Below are positions 9,652-16,914 of a stretch of 39,309 bases of DNA, piece by piece (position 1 is the first letter of the stretch; each line of letters begins with the position of its first letter). The notes under the pieces are model-generated. The model worked only from the letters and a program-made list of their open reading frames with translations. It made no database searches and was not told the DNA's origin. The position numbers and the translations under genes are program-made. The DNA comes from Thermoleophilia bacterium (GTDB lineage: Bacteria > Actinomycetota > Thermoleophilia > Miltoncostaeales > Miltoncostaeaceae). The stretch lies in the NCBI GenBank assembly GCA_025455865.1, contig JALOLS010000010.1:1-39309 (forward strand), read 5' to 3'.

Positions 9652-11232
9652 ATGAGCGGATCGCGGGGCGCGGGGGCGCGCATGGCCGTGGTGGGGGTCG
9701 CGGTGGTGGTCTGCGGCGCCTCGACCCTCGCGATGGAGCTTGCCGCCAGCCGCGTGCTGGCCCCGCGCTTCGGCTCGGGGATCCAGGTGTGGGGGGCGCT
9801 GCTCGGCGTGGTGATGGCCGCGCTGGCCGCCGGCTACTGGCTCGGTGGCCGGCTGGCCGACCGCTGGCCCCGCACCGAGACGTTCGCCCTGACCGCGTTC
9901 GGCGGCGCCGTGCTGGTGGCGCTGGTCCCCGTCGTGGACGGGCCGCTCGGGGCCGCGGCCGAGTCGGTCACCGACCACCCCGGCTGGGGGGCGGCGCTCG
10001 CCACCCTGATGCTGTTCCTGCCGCCCTCGGTGCTGCTGGCCACCGCCGGGCCCATCGCGGTGCGCCTGCGCGAGGCCGACACCCGGCGCACCGGCCGGGC
10101 GAGCGGCGACGTGCTCGCGCTGTCGACCGTGGGGTCGATCGCCGGGTCGTTCGCCGCATCCTTCTGGCTCATCCAGGGGATCGGGGTCACGCGCACGTTC
10201 CTGCTGCTCGCCCTGGGGCTCGCGCTCTCCTCGGCCGCGCTCCTCGCGGTCGCCGGCCGGGTCGGCGCCGCGGCCGGCGCGGCGGCGACCACCCTCGGGG
10301 TGAGCGCGCTGGTGCTCCTGCCCTCGGGCGCCGCCCTCTCCCGGGACTCCGCCCCCGTGCGCGGCGCCGATGTCCTGTCCGACGTCGAGGGGCCCTATCA
10401 CCGGGTGAGCGTGATCCGGCAGGGCGACATGCGCGTGCTGGTGTTCGGGCAGATGTGGCAGAGCGCCTGGGTGCCCGGGCGCCCCCAGGAGCACCAGTTC
10501 GAGTACTCGATCGCGATGCAGGCCGGCCTCGCCCAGGCCGAACGGCGCGACGCGGTGCTCCACATCGGCCTGGGCGGCGCCACCATCCCCCGCGCGATCG
10601 CCGGCATCCGCCCCGGGGTGCGGCAGGAGGCGGTGGAGATCGACCCCACCGTGGTCGACGCCGCCGAGCGCTGGTTCGGCCTGCGCGACATCCGGGGCCT
10701 GGAGGTGCACACCGACGACGGCCGCCGGTGGCTGCGGCGCCATCCCGAGCGCCGCTACGACGTGATCCTGCTGGACGCCTACACCAGCGAGGGCATCCCG
10801 TTCCACCTGTTCACCCAGGAGTACGCCACGCTGCTCAGGCGCCACCTGGCTCCCGGCGGGGCGGTGGCGGTGAACCTCCACGGGGCGGCGACGGGTCCGG
10901 GGTCGCGGCTGCAGAAGGCCGTGCACCGGACGTTCGCCAGCCGCTTCCCGCACGTGACCACGTTCCTGTTGCCCGCCGGCCGCAGTGACTCGGTGCGGAA
11001 CATCGTGCTGGTCGCCTCCGAGCGGCCCGTGCCCTCGGTGGCCGCGCTGGAGGCGCGCTTCGACGCCTGGCGCCGGGGCCGCGGCACCGGCATGGACGGC
11101 CTGCTCGCCTCCCGGGTCGACCGCCCGGACCCCGCCGCGCGCCTGTTCACCGACGACCTGGCGGCCACCGACGCGGTGCTGGACCCCGCCCTGCGCGACG
11201 CCGCGCTGGCCCAGCGGCCGCGGGGGGGCTGA
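9652..11232 (+). CDS. Membrane-anchored spermidine-synthase-like protein (fused membrane/methyltransferase-fold domain)
   Basis: 526 aa. The N-terminal half holds about 7 hydrophobic helices (first ~11-30, then ~45-60, 80-100, 115-135, 160-180, 185-205, 210-230) with MFS-like loops such as AGYWLGGRLADRWPRTE. The C-terminal half has the spermine/spermidine synthase Rossmann fold: HIGLGGATIPRAI near residues 304-316 as the nucleotide loop, EIDPTVVDAA with acidic E329/D331, TDDGRRWL, and DAYTSEGIPFHLFT. This matches the fused MFS/spermidine synthase family common in actinobacteria, whose substrate is mostly unknown; polyamine synthesis should not be assumed. The start is chosen by GAGGGGAG 3 nt before ATG 9652; Met at 9682 is a weaker alternative. 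Divergent from truA. Confidence 0.85.
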   Translation: MSGSRGAGARMAVVGVAVVVCGASTLAMELAASRVLAPRFGSGIQVWGALLGVVMAALAAGYWLGGRLADRWPRTETFALTAFGGAVLVALVPVVDGPLGAAAESVTDHPGWGAALATLMLFLPPSVLLATAGPIAVRLREADTRRTGRASGDVLALSTVGSIAGSFAASFWLIQGIGVTRTFLLLALGLALSSAALLAVAGRVGAAAGAAATTLGVSALVLLPSGAALSRDSAPVRGADVLSDVEGPYHRVSVIRQGDMRVLVFGQMWQSAWVPGRPQEHQFEYSIAMQAGLAQAERRDAVLHIGLGGATIPRAIAGIRPGVRQEAVEIDPTVVDAAERWFGLRDIRGLEVHTDDGRRWLRRHPERRYDVILLDAYTSEGIPFHLFTQEYATLLRRHLAPGGAVAVNLHGAATGPGSRLQKAVHRTFASRFPHVTTFLLPAGRSDSVRNIVLVASERPVPSVAALEARFDAWRRGRGTGMDGLLASRVDRPDPAARLFTDDLAATDAVLDPALRDAALAQRPRGG

Positions 11233-11246
11233 GCGCCCGCACGGCC

Positions 11247-11261
11247 CCGGCCGGCGGCCGG
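11247..11261. terminator. Short hairpin between convergent genes
   Basis: CCGGCC-GGC-GGCCGG, a 6-bp stem with a 3-nt loop, between the ends of the spermidine-synthase-like gene and the PAS-LuxR gene. It could act on both strands. No T-run. Confidence 0.25.
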
Positions 11262-11263
11262 AC

Positions 11264-11872
11264 TCAGACGAGGCCCTCCCGGCGCGCCCGGGCGATCGCC
11301 GCAAGCTGGGAGTGACAGCCGAGCTGGGCCAGGATCGCGTGGATGTGGTTGCGCACGGTCGCCTCCTTGATGCCGAGCCGCCGCCCGATCGCCCTGGCCT
11401 GGCGCCCCTCGGCCAGGAGCGCCAGCACCTGCTGCTGTCGCGCGGTCAGCCGGGCCGCCCCGGCGGATGCGGCCCCGCCCGCGCGCGCCGCACGGGCGGG
11501 CTCGGGCCCGGGGGCGGGCTGGAGCAGGTGCAGGATCACCTGGCGCGTGCCGGACCTCAGCGTGATCGTGGACAGCAGCACGCTCCGCCGGCCGCAGGGG
11601 GTCGGCACGAGGGCCTCGCGCCCGGCGACCGGGCAGCCCGCCCGCGCCAGCCGCCCGTGCAGGCAGTCCGGGCCGCAGACCGCGAGCCCGGAGCGGTCGA
11701 CCGCGTCGACCACCTCCCAGCAGCCGCGGCCGACGGCATCCGCGGAGGGGATCCCGGTCAGCCGCTCGGCCGCCGCGTTCCAGCCCACGACCCGCAGGTG
11801 GGTGTCGCACATGACCAGGGGCTGGCCCGACGTGAACGTCGCCAGCCCGTTCTTGGCGCGCACCGCGGTCAT
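11264..11872 (-). CDS. PAS-domain LuxR-type transcription regulator with a Cys cluster
   Basis: 202 aa from the ATG at 11872, preferred because GAAGG lies 8 nt upstream; a GTG at 11902 (+10 aa) lacks a ribosome-binding site. Residues ~16-60 are a PAS-type sensor (PLVMCDTHLRVVGWNAAAER). A Cys-rich part follows (C51, C66-x3-C70, C80, C93). Similar Cys-rich extensions occur in PAS sensors and could bind a metal or sense redox; this is inference. The C-terminal ~60 residues are a GerE/LuxR helix-turn-helix (LTARQQQVLALLAEGRQARA, then LGIKEATVRNHIHAIL), which binds DNA. There is no response-regulator receiver domain, so input is likely through PAS. Targets unknown. It stands alone and is convergent with the upstream plus-strand gene. 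Confidence 0.85.
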   Translation of the reverse strand: MTAVRAKNGLATFTSGQPLVMCDTHLRVVGWNAAAERLTGIPSADAVGRGCWEVVDAVDRSGLAVCGPDCLHGRLARAGCPVAGREALVPTPCGRRSVLLSTITLRSGTRQVILHLLQPAPGPEPARAARAGGAASAGAARLTARQQQVLALLAEGRQARAIGRRLGIKEATVRNHIHAILAQLGCHSQLAAIARARREGLV

Positions 11873-12041
11873 GGTGACGACCTTCGGGCGCGCGCCGGGC
11901 ACGGTGCATCCGCGTCGGCCCGGATGACGGATGTGGTCAACTACGGATCCTCACGGCCCGATCCGGGGCCCGGGCCGAGGCGCGGCGATCGGGGGGTGAG
12001 GGCCGGACGGCCGCCGCGCGCGATCTCCTGCCCGGGGGGCG

Positions 12042-12062
12042 GCCCGGGTGCGGCGCCCGGGC
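12042..12062 (-). terminator. Candidate terminator after the ribosomal supercluster
   Basis: Perfect 7-bp inverted repeat (GCCCGGG, 7-nt loop, CCCGGGC) about 160 nt after the last gene of the minus-strand run. No T-run, so only suggestive. Confidence 0.3.
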
Positions 12063-12167
12063 GGGCGGGAGGGTCGCCGCAGACGGGCGCCCCTCCGGAG
12101 ATCGTGCCGACTGCTGCGGCGCCCGGCCCACGCTGGGCATTCCAGCCCACGCGACCCCGCCGCCGCG

Positions 12168-12183
12168 TGATCAATTCTGATCA
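12168..12183. repeat. Doubled palindrome TGATCA-N4-TGATCA
   Basis: Two copies of the palindromic hexamer TGATCA are spaced by ATTC. Both copies are self-complementary, so the site could be a dimeric operator or a small hairpin. The AT content is unusual here. It lies about 300 nt upstream of the PAS-LuxR start. Confidence 0.4.
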
Positions 12184-12222
12184 GGAGGCGGAGGGTCGGC
12201 TCAGGCCCCGGGGACGGGCGAG

Positions 12223-12921
12223 CTAGAGCGGGGTGAAGCCCAGCCCCACCCGGAACGGGAAGAACTGGTAGTAGCTCGTGGCGTTGCGGAGCACCTGGGC
12301 CGAGGTGTAGCCGAGCGTCGTGTTCAGGAAGAGCGTGCCGCCCTGGGGCCCGGTGACGGTCTGCCAGGTGAAGCCGCCGGCCCGGCCGAGGCGCCGCTCG
12401 GTCACCCGCTGGAAGCCCCCGGAGAACCGCCGCTGGAGGTCCAGGTACACGGTGGCGGTGTTCCCGGTGCCGCGCTGCGCGACCAGCTGCACCCGGGTGA
12501 CGCCCTGGGTGGCGGTCGCGAGGACCGCCTTGCCCCCGGTCGGGGTGTTGCCTCCACCGCACGACTGGTTGAACAGGTCCTTGACCACCGCGACCGGTCC
12601 GATGCCGTCGCAGAAGTTCTGGCCCTGGTCGATGACCCGCCAGGTGGAGCCCGAGCCGGTCAGGAGCATCTGGGGCACGGGGACCGGGCCGCGGTAGCGC
12701 GCGTTCGGCGTCAGGTTCGCCGCGGCGTAGGTCGGGTCGACCGAGGAGACCCGGATGGTGTTCACCTGGTAGCCGCTGAACGTGTAGCCCTGGGCGGTGG
12801 TGAACTGGTTGATGCCGTTCACGATGCCGTCGATCTCGGTCTGGGTCGCCGGCTGGGTCGCGAGGGCCGGCCCCGTGGCGGCGAGCGCCACGGCCACGCC
12901 GGCGAGCGCGCGGCGCGTCAC
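12223..12921 (-). CDS. Secreted protein of unknown function, start overlapping the rplQ stop
   Basis: 232 aa. The start is the GTG at 12921; its last two bases begin the rplQ TGA (GTGA), so translation is very probably coupled to L17. It opens with a signal peptide (MTRRALAGVAVALAATGPAL, cleavage near ALA-TQ). The mature part is rich in Thr, Gly, Asn and aromatics, beta-like, with just two cysteines (C104, C121) that could form a disulfide after export. No known motif recognised; not an enzyme I can name. In many actinobacteria truA follows rplQ; here this gene occupies that place and truA is about 3 kb away. Confidence 0.75.
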   Translation of the reverse strand: MTRRALAGVAVALAATGPALATQPATQTEIDGIVNGINQFTTAQGYTFSGYQVNTIRVSSVDPTYAAANLTPNARYRGPVPVPQMLLTGSGSTWRVIDQGQNFCDGIGPVAVVKDLFNQSCGGGNTPTGGKAVLATATQGVTRVQLVAQRGTGNTATVYLDLQRRFSGGFQRVTERRLGRAGGFTWQTVTGPQGGTLFLNTTLGYTSAQVLRNATSYYQFFPFRVGLGFTPL

Positions 12922-13298
12922 GAGCGCCCTGCGGCGACCGGGACCTCGCGCGAGAGCTCGAGCAGCACCATCGGGGCGGCGTCGCCCGGCCGCGGGCCGA
13001 TCTTCAGCACCCGGGTGTAGCCGCCGGGCACGTCCTTGAAGACCGGGGCGATCTCGTTGAACAGCCGGTAGGTGACCGGCTTGTTGCGCAGCAGCGCGAT
13101 GGCCTGCCGGCGGGCGTGCAGGGTGTTCTGCTTGCCCAGGGTGATCGCCTTCTCGGCCACCTGCCGGGCGACCTTCGCCTTGGCCTCGGTGGTCTGGATG
13201 CGCCCGTGCGTCAGCAGGGCGGTGGCGAGGTTGGCGGCCAGCGCCTGCCGGTGGGCGCTGTCGCGGCCGAGCTTGGGTCCTTGCCGGCGGTGACGCAC
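12918..13298 (-). CDS. rplQ: 50S ribosomal protein L17
   Basis: 126 aa. Matches bL17 from MRHRRQGPKLGRDSAHRQAL through LTHGRIQTTEAKAKVARQVA and RLFNEIAPVFKDVPGGYTRV. It binds 23S rRNA near the tunnel exit. GTG start with AGGAGG upstream (minus strand) fixes the start. Last ribosomal gene of the alpha segment; its TGA overlaps the next gene's GTG. Confidence 0.97.
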   Translation of the reverse strand: MRHRRQGPKLGRDSAHRQALAANLATALLTHGRIQTTEAKAKVARQVAEKAITLGKQNTLHARRQAIALLRNKPVTYRLFNEIAPVFKDVPGGYTRVLKIGPRPGDAAPMVLLELSREVPVAAGRS

Positions 13299-13343
13299 GG
13301 GTGCCTCCTGGGGGGTTCGGTCGGGTGGCCCGGGACCGGGCGG

Positions 13344-14282
13344 TCAGTCGTCCTGGCGCAGGCCGAGGCCGTGGCGGGCCAGGTTCTCCTTGACCTCCTC
13401 GATGCTCTTCTTCCCGAAGTTCGGGATCGCGGAGAGCTCCGCCTCGGTCTTGGAGATGAGGTCGCCGATGGTCTCGACCCCGACGCGCTTGAGGCAGTTG
13501 TAGGAGCGCACGCCGAGCTCGAGCTCCTCGATGAGGATGTTGGCCATCTCGCCGCCCGGGGGGGCCGGCTCCGGCTCCTCCTCGCCGAGCAGGCGGATGT
13601 CCTTGGGGTCGGCGAAGATCGAGAGGCGCTCGATCAGCAGGGCCGCCGCCTCCGACACCGCCGAGCGCGGGTCGACCGATCCGTCGGTCTCGATCTCCAG
13701 CGCGAGCTTGTCGTAGTCGGTCCGCTGGCCCACGCGGGCGGCGCTCACGTCGTAGCGCACCCGGCGCACCGGGGAGAAGTTCGAGTCGACCGGGATGACC
13801 CCGATGGTCGTGCCCGGGCCCTTGTTGCCCTCGGCCTGCACGTAGCCGCGGCCGCGGGCGATGGTGAGCACCATGTCCAGGCGCGCGTCGGCCTGCAGGT
13901 TGGCGATCTCGAGCTCCGGGTTCAGGATCTCGAGGTCGGCCGGGCAGGAGATGTCGGCCGCGGTGACCTGGCCGGGCCCGACCCGCGAGAGCTCCACCTC
14001 GACCTCGCCGGCCTCGCCGTGCAGGCGGGCGACCAGGCCGCGGAGGTTCAGGATGATGTCGGTCACGTCCTCGCGGACCCCCGGCACCGTCGTGAACTCG
14101 TGCTGGACGCCGTCGATCTTCACCGAGGTGACGGCGGCGCCCTCGAGGGACGAGAGCAGCACGCGGCGCAGGGAGTTGCCGAAGGTGTGGCCGAACCCGC
14201 GGTCGAGCGGCTCCACCTCGAAGAGGCCGAGCGTCTCCGAGACGGGCTCGTAGGTCATGCGGGGCGTCTGGATGTCGAGCAC
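13344..14282 (-). CDS. rpoA: DNA-directed RNA polymerase subunit alpha
   Basis: 312 aa, full length. The N-terminal dimerisation/assembly domain is recognisable (EPLDRGFGHTFGNSLRRVLL, then LSSLEGAAVTSVKIDGVQHE). The C-terminal DNA/activator-binding domain has two HhH-like motifs (ELGVRSYNCLKRVGVETIGD and ELSAIPNFGKKSIEEVKENL). GTG start (MLDIQTPRMTYEP) with a GGAGAAGGA stretch upstream. Placed between rpsD and rplQ as in most bacteria. Confidence 0.98.
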   Translation of the reverse strand: MLDIQTPRMTYEPVSETLGLFEVEPLDRGFGHTFGNSLRRVLLSSLEGAAVTSVKIDGVQHEFTTVPGVREDVTDIILNLRGLVARLHGEAGEVEVELSRVGPGQVTAADISCPADLEILNPELEIANLQADARLDMVLTIARGRGYVQAEGNKGPGTTIGVIPVDSNFSPVRRVRYDVSAARVGQRTDYDKLALEIETDGSVDPRSAVSEAAALLIERLSIFADPKDIRLLGEEEPEPAPPGGEMANILIEELELGVRSYNCLKRVGVETIGDLISKTEAELSAIPNFGKKSIEEVKENLARHGLGLRQDD

Positions 14283-14348
14283 GATGCCTGTTCCTTCTCC
14301 GGCGAGGTGGCCGGATCACGGGTGAACGCGGATCGGGGCGCCGGCATC

Positions 14349-14381
14349 GGCCGGGGCCCCCCGCGTCAGGGGGCACCGGCC
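14349..14381 (-). promoter_or_regulatory. Strong hairpin in the rpsD-rpoA gap
   Basis: GGCCGG-G-GCCCCC / loop / GGGGGC-A-CCGGCC: 12 paired bases with one G/A mismatch. The rpsD-rpoA gap (125 nt) is one of the longest in this otherwise tight operon. It could be an attenuator or RNA processing site tuning rpoA-rplQ. S4 is known to repress the alpha operon in E. coli, but a link here is inference. Confidence 0.4.
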
Positions 14382-14407
14382 ATCGCGGTGGCGGCCCGGG
14401 ACCTGCC

Positions 14408-15028
14408 TTACTTGGAGTAGAGCTCCACGATGAGCTGCTCGCGCACCGGGGTGTCGATCTCGGTCCGGTCGGGCGCCTTCAGGACCTTGCCCGAGAGCGC
14501 GTCGTAGTCGGCCTGCAGCCAGGGCGCGACCGACGCGACCATGTCGGTGGCCGCCCGGACGATGCCCTCGGCGGGCGACTCGGACTTCAGCGTGATGACG
14601 TCGTTGGGCCGGCAGCCGTAGCTCGGGATGTCCACCCGCCGGCCGTTCACCATGAAGTGGCCGTGGCGGATGAGCTGGCGGGCCTGCCGGCGCGAGGCGG
14701 CGAAGCCGAGCCGCGTCACCACGTTGTCGAGCCGGAGCTCGAGCAGGCGCAGCAGGTTCTCGCCGGTGATCCCCGACTGGCGGCTCGCCTTGTCGTAGTA
14801 GCGGCGGAACTGCTTCTCCAGGACCCCGTAGTACCGGCGCGCGCGCTGCTTCTCGCGCAGCTGGATGAGGTACTCGCTCTGGCGGATGCGCCCGCGCCCG
14901 TTCTGGCCGGGCGGGTAGTTGCGGCGCTCCACCGCACACTTGTCGGTCAGGCAGCGCTCGCCCTTCAGGAAGAGCTTCTCGCCCTCCCGGCGGCACTGCT
15001 TGCACTGCGGATCACGGTCGCGGGCCAT
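14408..15028 (-). CDS. rpsD: 30S ribosomal protein S4
   Basis: 206 aa. A primary 16S rRNA binder for 30S assembly. This is the zinc-binding C+ form, with C9-x2-C12, C26-x4-C31 (CKQC ... CLTDKC). The S4 RNA-binding fold is clear ([40 protein letters not shown]). ATG start, TAA stop. Confidence 0.98.
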   Translation of the reverse strand: MARDRDPQCKQCRREGEKLFLKGERCLTDKCAVERRNYPPGQNGRGRIRQSEYLIQLREKQRARRYYGVLEKQFRRYYDKASRQSGITGENLLRLLELRLDNVVTRLGFAASRRQARQLIRHGHFMVNGRRVDIPSYGCRPNDVITLKSESPAEGIVRAATDMVASVAPWLQADYDALSGKVLKAPDRTEIDTPVREQLIVELYSK

Positions 15029-15043
15029 GTCCCCTCGCTCCGA

Positions 15044-15442
15044 TCAGACCCGGCGCCGCTTGCGGGGGCGGCAGCCGTTGTGGGGGACGGGGGTCACGTC
15101 GGTGACCGACATCACCTCCAGGCCGGCGGCCTGGAGCGAACGGATGGCGGTCTCCCGGCCGGAGCCCGGGCCCTTGACGAACACGTCGACCTTCTGCAGG
15201 CCGTGCTCCATGCCCTTGCGGGCGGCGGCGTCGGCGGTGACCTGCGCGGCGAACGGGGTGCTCTTGCGCGAGCCCTTGAACCCGGCCGACCCCGCGGTCT
15301 CCCACGCGATCACGTTCCCCCCACGGTCCGTGAGGGTGACGATCGTGTTGTTGAACGACGTCTTGATGTGCGCGTGGCCCACCGCGATGTTCTTGCGCGC
15401 CTTGCGCCGGGTGCGGCCTCTGGTGGCCTTCTGTCTCGCCAA
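15044..15442 (-). CDS. rpsK: 30S ribosomal protein S11 (TTG start)
   Basis: 132 aa. Matches uS11 of the 30S platform: [40 protein letters not shown], and the basic end [11 protein letters not shown]. The family alignment puts the start at a TTG codon (TTG GCG AGA CAG), with AGGGA a few bases upstream; no ATG or GTG is near. TTG is rare in this window. Confidence 0.96.
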   Translation of the reverse strand: MARQKATRGRTRRKARKNIAVGHAHIKTSFNNTIVTLTDRGGNVIAWETAGSAGFKGSRKSTPFAAQVTADAAARKGMEHGLQKVDVFVKGPGSGRETAIRSLQAAGLEVMSVTDVTPVPHNGCRPRKRRRV

Positions 15443-15497
15443 GTCCCTGATCCCTCGCCAGTGCTCGGATTTCCCGCCGGGGCCCGTCCCCGGCCGG

Positions 15498-15869
15498 CTA
15501 CTTCTTGCGCTGCTTGCCGACCGTCTTCTTGGGGCCCTTGCGGGTCCGCGCGTTGGTCTTGGTGCGCTGGCCCCGGGCCGGGAGCCCGCGGCGGTGGCGC
15601 AGCCCGCGGTAGCAGGCGATGTCCATCAACCGCTTGATGTTGTTGGCCCGCTCACGCCGGAGGTCGCCCTCGACGATGAGGTCCTTCTCGATCACGTCCC
15701 TGAGGCGCGTGACCTCCTGCTCGGTCAGGTCCCGCACGTAGGTGTCGGGGCTGATGCCGACCTGCTCCAGCACCTTGTTCGCGGTCGACCGGCCCACCCC
15801 GTAGATGTAGGTGAGGCCGATCTCGACGCGCTTCTCGCGCGGGATGTTGACGCCTGCGATTCGGGCCAC
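15498..15869 (-). CDS. rpsM: 30S ribosomal protein S13
   Basis: 123 aa. Complete uS13 of the 30S head: [59 protein letters not shown], and a Lys/Arg-rich tail ([12 protein letters not shown]) that contacts P-site tRNA. GTG start 6 nt after the rpmJ stop. Confidence 0.98.
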   Translation of the reverse strand: MARIAGVNIPREKRVEIGLTYIYGVGRSTANKVLEQVGISPDTYVRDLTEQEVTRLRDVIEKDLIVEGDLRRERANNIKRLMDIACYRGLRHRRGLPARGQRTKTNARTRKGPKKTVGKQRKK

Positions 15870-15875
15870 TTGCGG

Positions 15876-15989
15876 CTACCCCTGGGTCTGCTTGTGACGC
15901 GGATTGGGGCAGATCACGAGGATCTTGCCGTGCCGCTTGATGACGCGGCACTTCTCGCACATCGGCTTGACCGACGGACGGACCTTCAC
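15876..15989 (-). CDS. rpmJ: 50S ribosomal protein L36 (zinc type)
   Basis: 37 aa. Starts at GTG 15989 ([20 protein letters not shown]), with AGGAGG just upstream on the minus strand. The upstream in-frame extension to 16079 has no family match and lies in a structured leader. Zinc ligands C11, C14, C27 and H32 are all present. First gene after map; infA, usual neighbour here, is absent. Confidence 0.97.
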   Translation of the reverse strand: MKVRPSVKPMCEKCRVIKRHGKILVICPNPRHKQTQG

Positions 15990-16022
15990 GGACGGTGCCT
16001 CCTGGATCGCTGCGGTTCGTGA

Positions 16023-16104
16023 CGCGGTCCGATCTGACCGCGGCCCCGGCGCTTGGGGCGCCCGGGCCGTCACGGACACGCAGGTCGGCGCGGATTGCTC
16101 CGCG
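16023..16104 (-). promoter_or_regulatory. Three consecutive stem-loops in the rpmJ leader
   Basis: The 138-nt gap between map and rpmJ holds three inverted repeats: CGCGGTC/GACCGCG (16023-16042, 7 bp, 6-nt loop); GGCCC-C-GGCGC / GCGCC-C-GGGCC (16042-16068, 10 bp with a C/C mismatch); and CGCGGA/TCCGCG (16089-16104), read on the minus strand with a GCAA tetraloop. Together they would fill most of an RNA leader starting near 16109. This could be a cis-regulatory leader for rpmJ-rpsM-rpsK-rpsD-rpoA-rplQ. Confidence 0.45.
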
Positions 16105-16115
16105 TCGGACGGCGG

Positions 16116-16121
16116 ACGGTA
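16116..16121 (-). promoter_or_regulatory. Candidate extended -10 (TGC-TACCGT) before rpmJ
   Basis: On the minus strand CTGCTACCGT lies just after the map stop. The TGCTA start matches the putative promoters of tuf and rpsL in this window. No good -35 is seen 16-18 nt upstream, inside the end of map. Confidence 0.4.
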
Positions 16122-16127
16122 GCAGAG

Positions 16128-16892
16128 TCAGGCCGGGACCGGCGCCCCCATCGTGAGGATGCGGGGGCCCGCGGCGGTCACCGCGACCGTGTGCTCGAAG
16201 TGCGCCGACAGGCTCCCGTCGCGGCTCGAGATGGTCCAGCCGTCGGGGCCCATGACGACCTCGTGGTCGCCCGCGTTCACCATCGGCTCGATCGCGATCA
16301 CGATGCCCTCGACCAGCTCGGCGCCGGTCCCGGGCAGCCCGAAGTTGGGCACCTGGGGCTCCTCGTGCATGGTCCGCCCGACCCCGTGGCCGACCAGGCT
16401 GCGCACCACGCTGAAGCCGGCGCCCTCGACCTCGGCCTGCACCGCGTGGCCGATGTCGCCCACGTGGTGGCCGACGAGCGCCGCCGCGATGCCGCGCTCC
16501 AGCGCACGCTCGGTGGCCTCCAGGAGCCGCCGGGCGACGTCGGCGACCTCCCCCACGGCCACCGTGCGGGCCGAGTCGCTCACCCACCCGTCGAGCACCA
16601 CCCCGGCGTCGATCGAGACCAGGTCGCCCTCGCGCAGGGCGTAGGGGCCCGGGATGGCGTGCACCACCTCGGAGTTGACCGACGGGCAGATGGAGCCCGG
16701 GAAGCCCCGGTAGCCCTTAAAGGCGGGGACGCCGCCGTGGGCGCGGATGTGCTCCTCGGCCAGGCGGTCGAGCTCGATCGTGGTCACGCCGGGCCGGACC
16801 GCCGCGCAGAGCATGTCCAGGCAGGCGGCCAGGACCGCGCCGCTCGCGGCCATCGCGTCGACCTCGCCCGGGGTCTTGGGGACCGGAACCAC
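16128..16892 (-). CDS. map: Methionine aminopeptidase, type I
   Basis: 254 aa from the GTG at 16892 (MVPVPKTPGEVDAM), chosen by alignment to the family N-terminus; longer reads run into adk. It removes N-terminal Met from new proteins. The five metal ligands are visible as D95 (SIDAG), D106 (SDSART), H169 (GHGVG), E202 (IEPMV) and E233 (EHTV); H79 and H176 fit the usual substrate-site histidines. It follows adk by 22 nt, in the common secY-adk-map order. Confidence 0.96.
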   Translation of the reverse strand: MVPVPKTPGEVDAMAASGAVLAACLDMLCAAVRPGVTTIELDRLAEEHIRAHGGVPAFKGYRGFPGSICPSVNSEVVHAIPGPYALREGDLVSIDAGVVLDGWVSDSARTVAVGEVADVARRLLEATERALERGIAAALVGHHVGDIGHAVQAEVEGAGFSVVRSLVGHGVGRTMHEEPQVPNFGLPGTGAELVEGIVIAIEPMVNAGDHEVVMGPDGWTISSRDGSLSAHFEHTVAVTAAGPRILTMGAPVPA

Positions 16893-16914
16893 CGGGGGGG
16901 CGGGCGCCCGGCCC

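Larger units (their letters stand above)
11873..12222. other. Intergenic region with hairpin and a TGATCA repeat
   Basis: 350 nt without a convincing gene. It lies downstream of the secreted-protein gene and upstream of the PAS-LuxR gene (both minus strand). Seen: GCCCGGG / CCCGGGC with a 7-nt loop at 12042-12062, a possible minus-strand terminator; TGATCA-ATTC-TGATCA at 12168-12183 in an AT-richer patch; and TTGACC at 11933-11938 on the minus strand, a possible -35 without a clear -10. Confidence 0.5.

Noticed and set aside
9652-11232. True polyamine (spermidine) synthase
   Set aside because: The N-terminal half is a membrane domain, and the fused family is not shown to make polyamines; I keep only a fold-level call.
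12223-14376. 717-aa reading that joins rpoA/rplQ shadow frames to the secreted protein
   Set aside because: Only the last 232 residues, after the signal peptide start at 12921, make sense; the rest is out-of-frame rpoA and rplQ sequence.
15990-16079. N-terminal extension of L36 to 67 aa, or a hidden infA
   Set aside because: L36 is normally 37 aa and has a good ribosome-binding site at 15989. The gap is too short for the ~72-aa IF-1, and no IF-1 motif is present in any frame.
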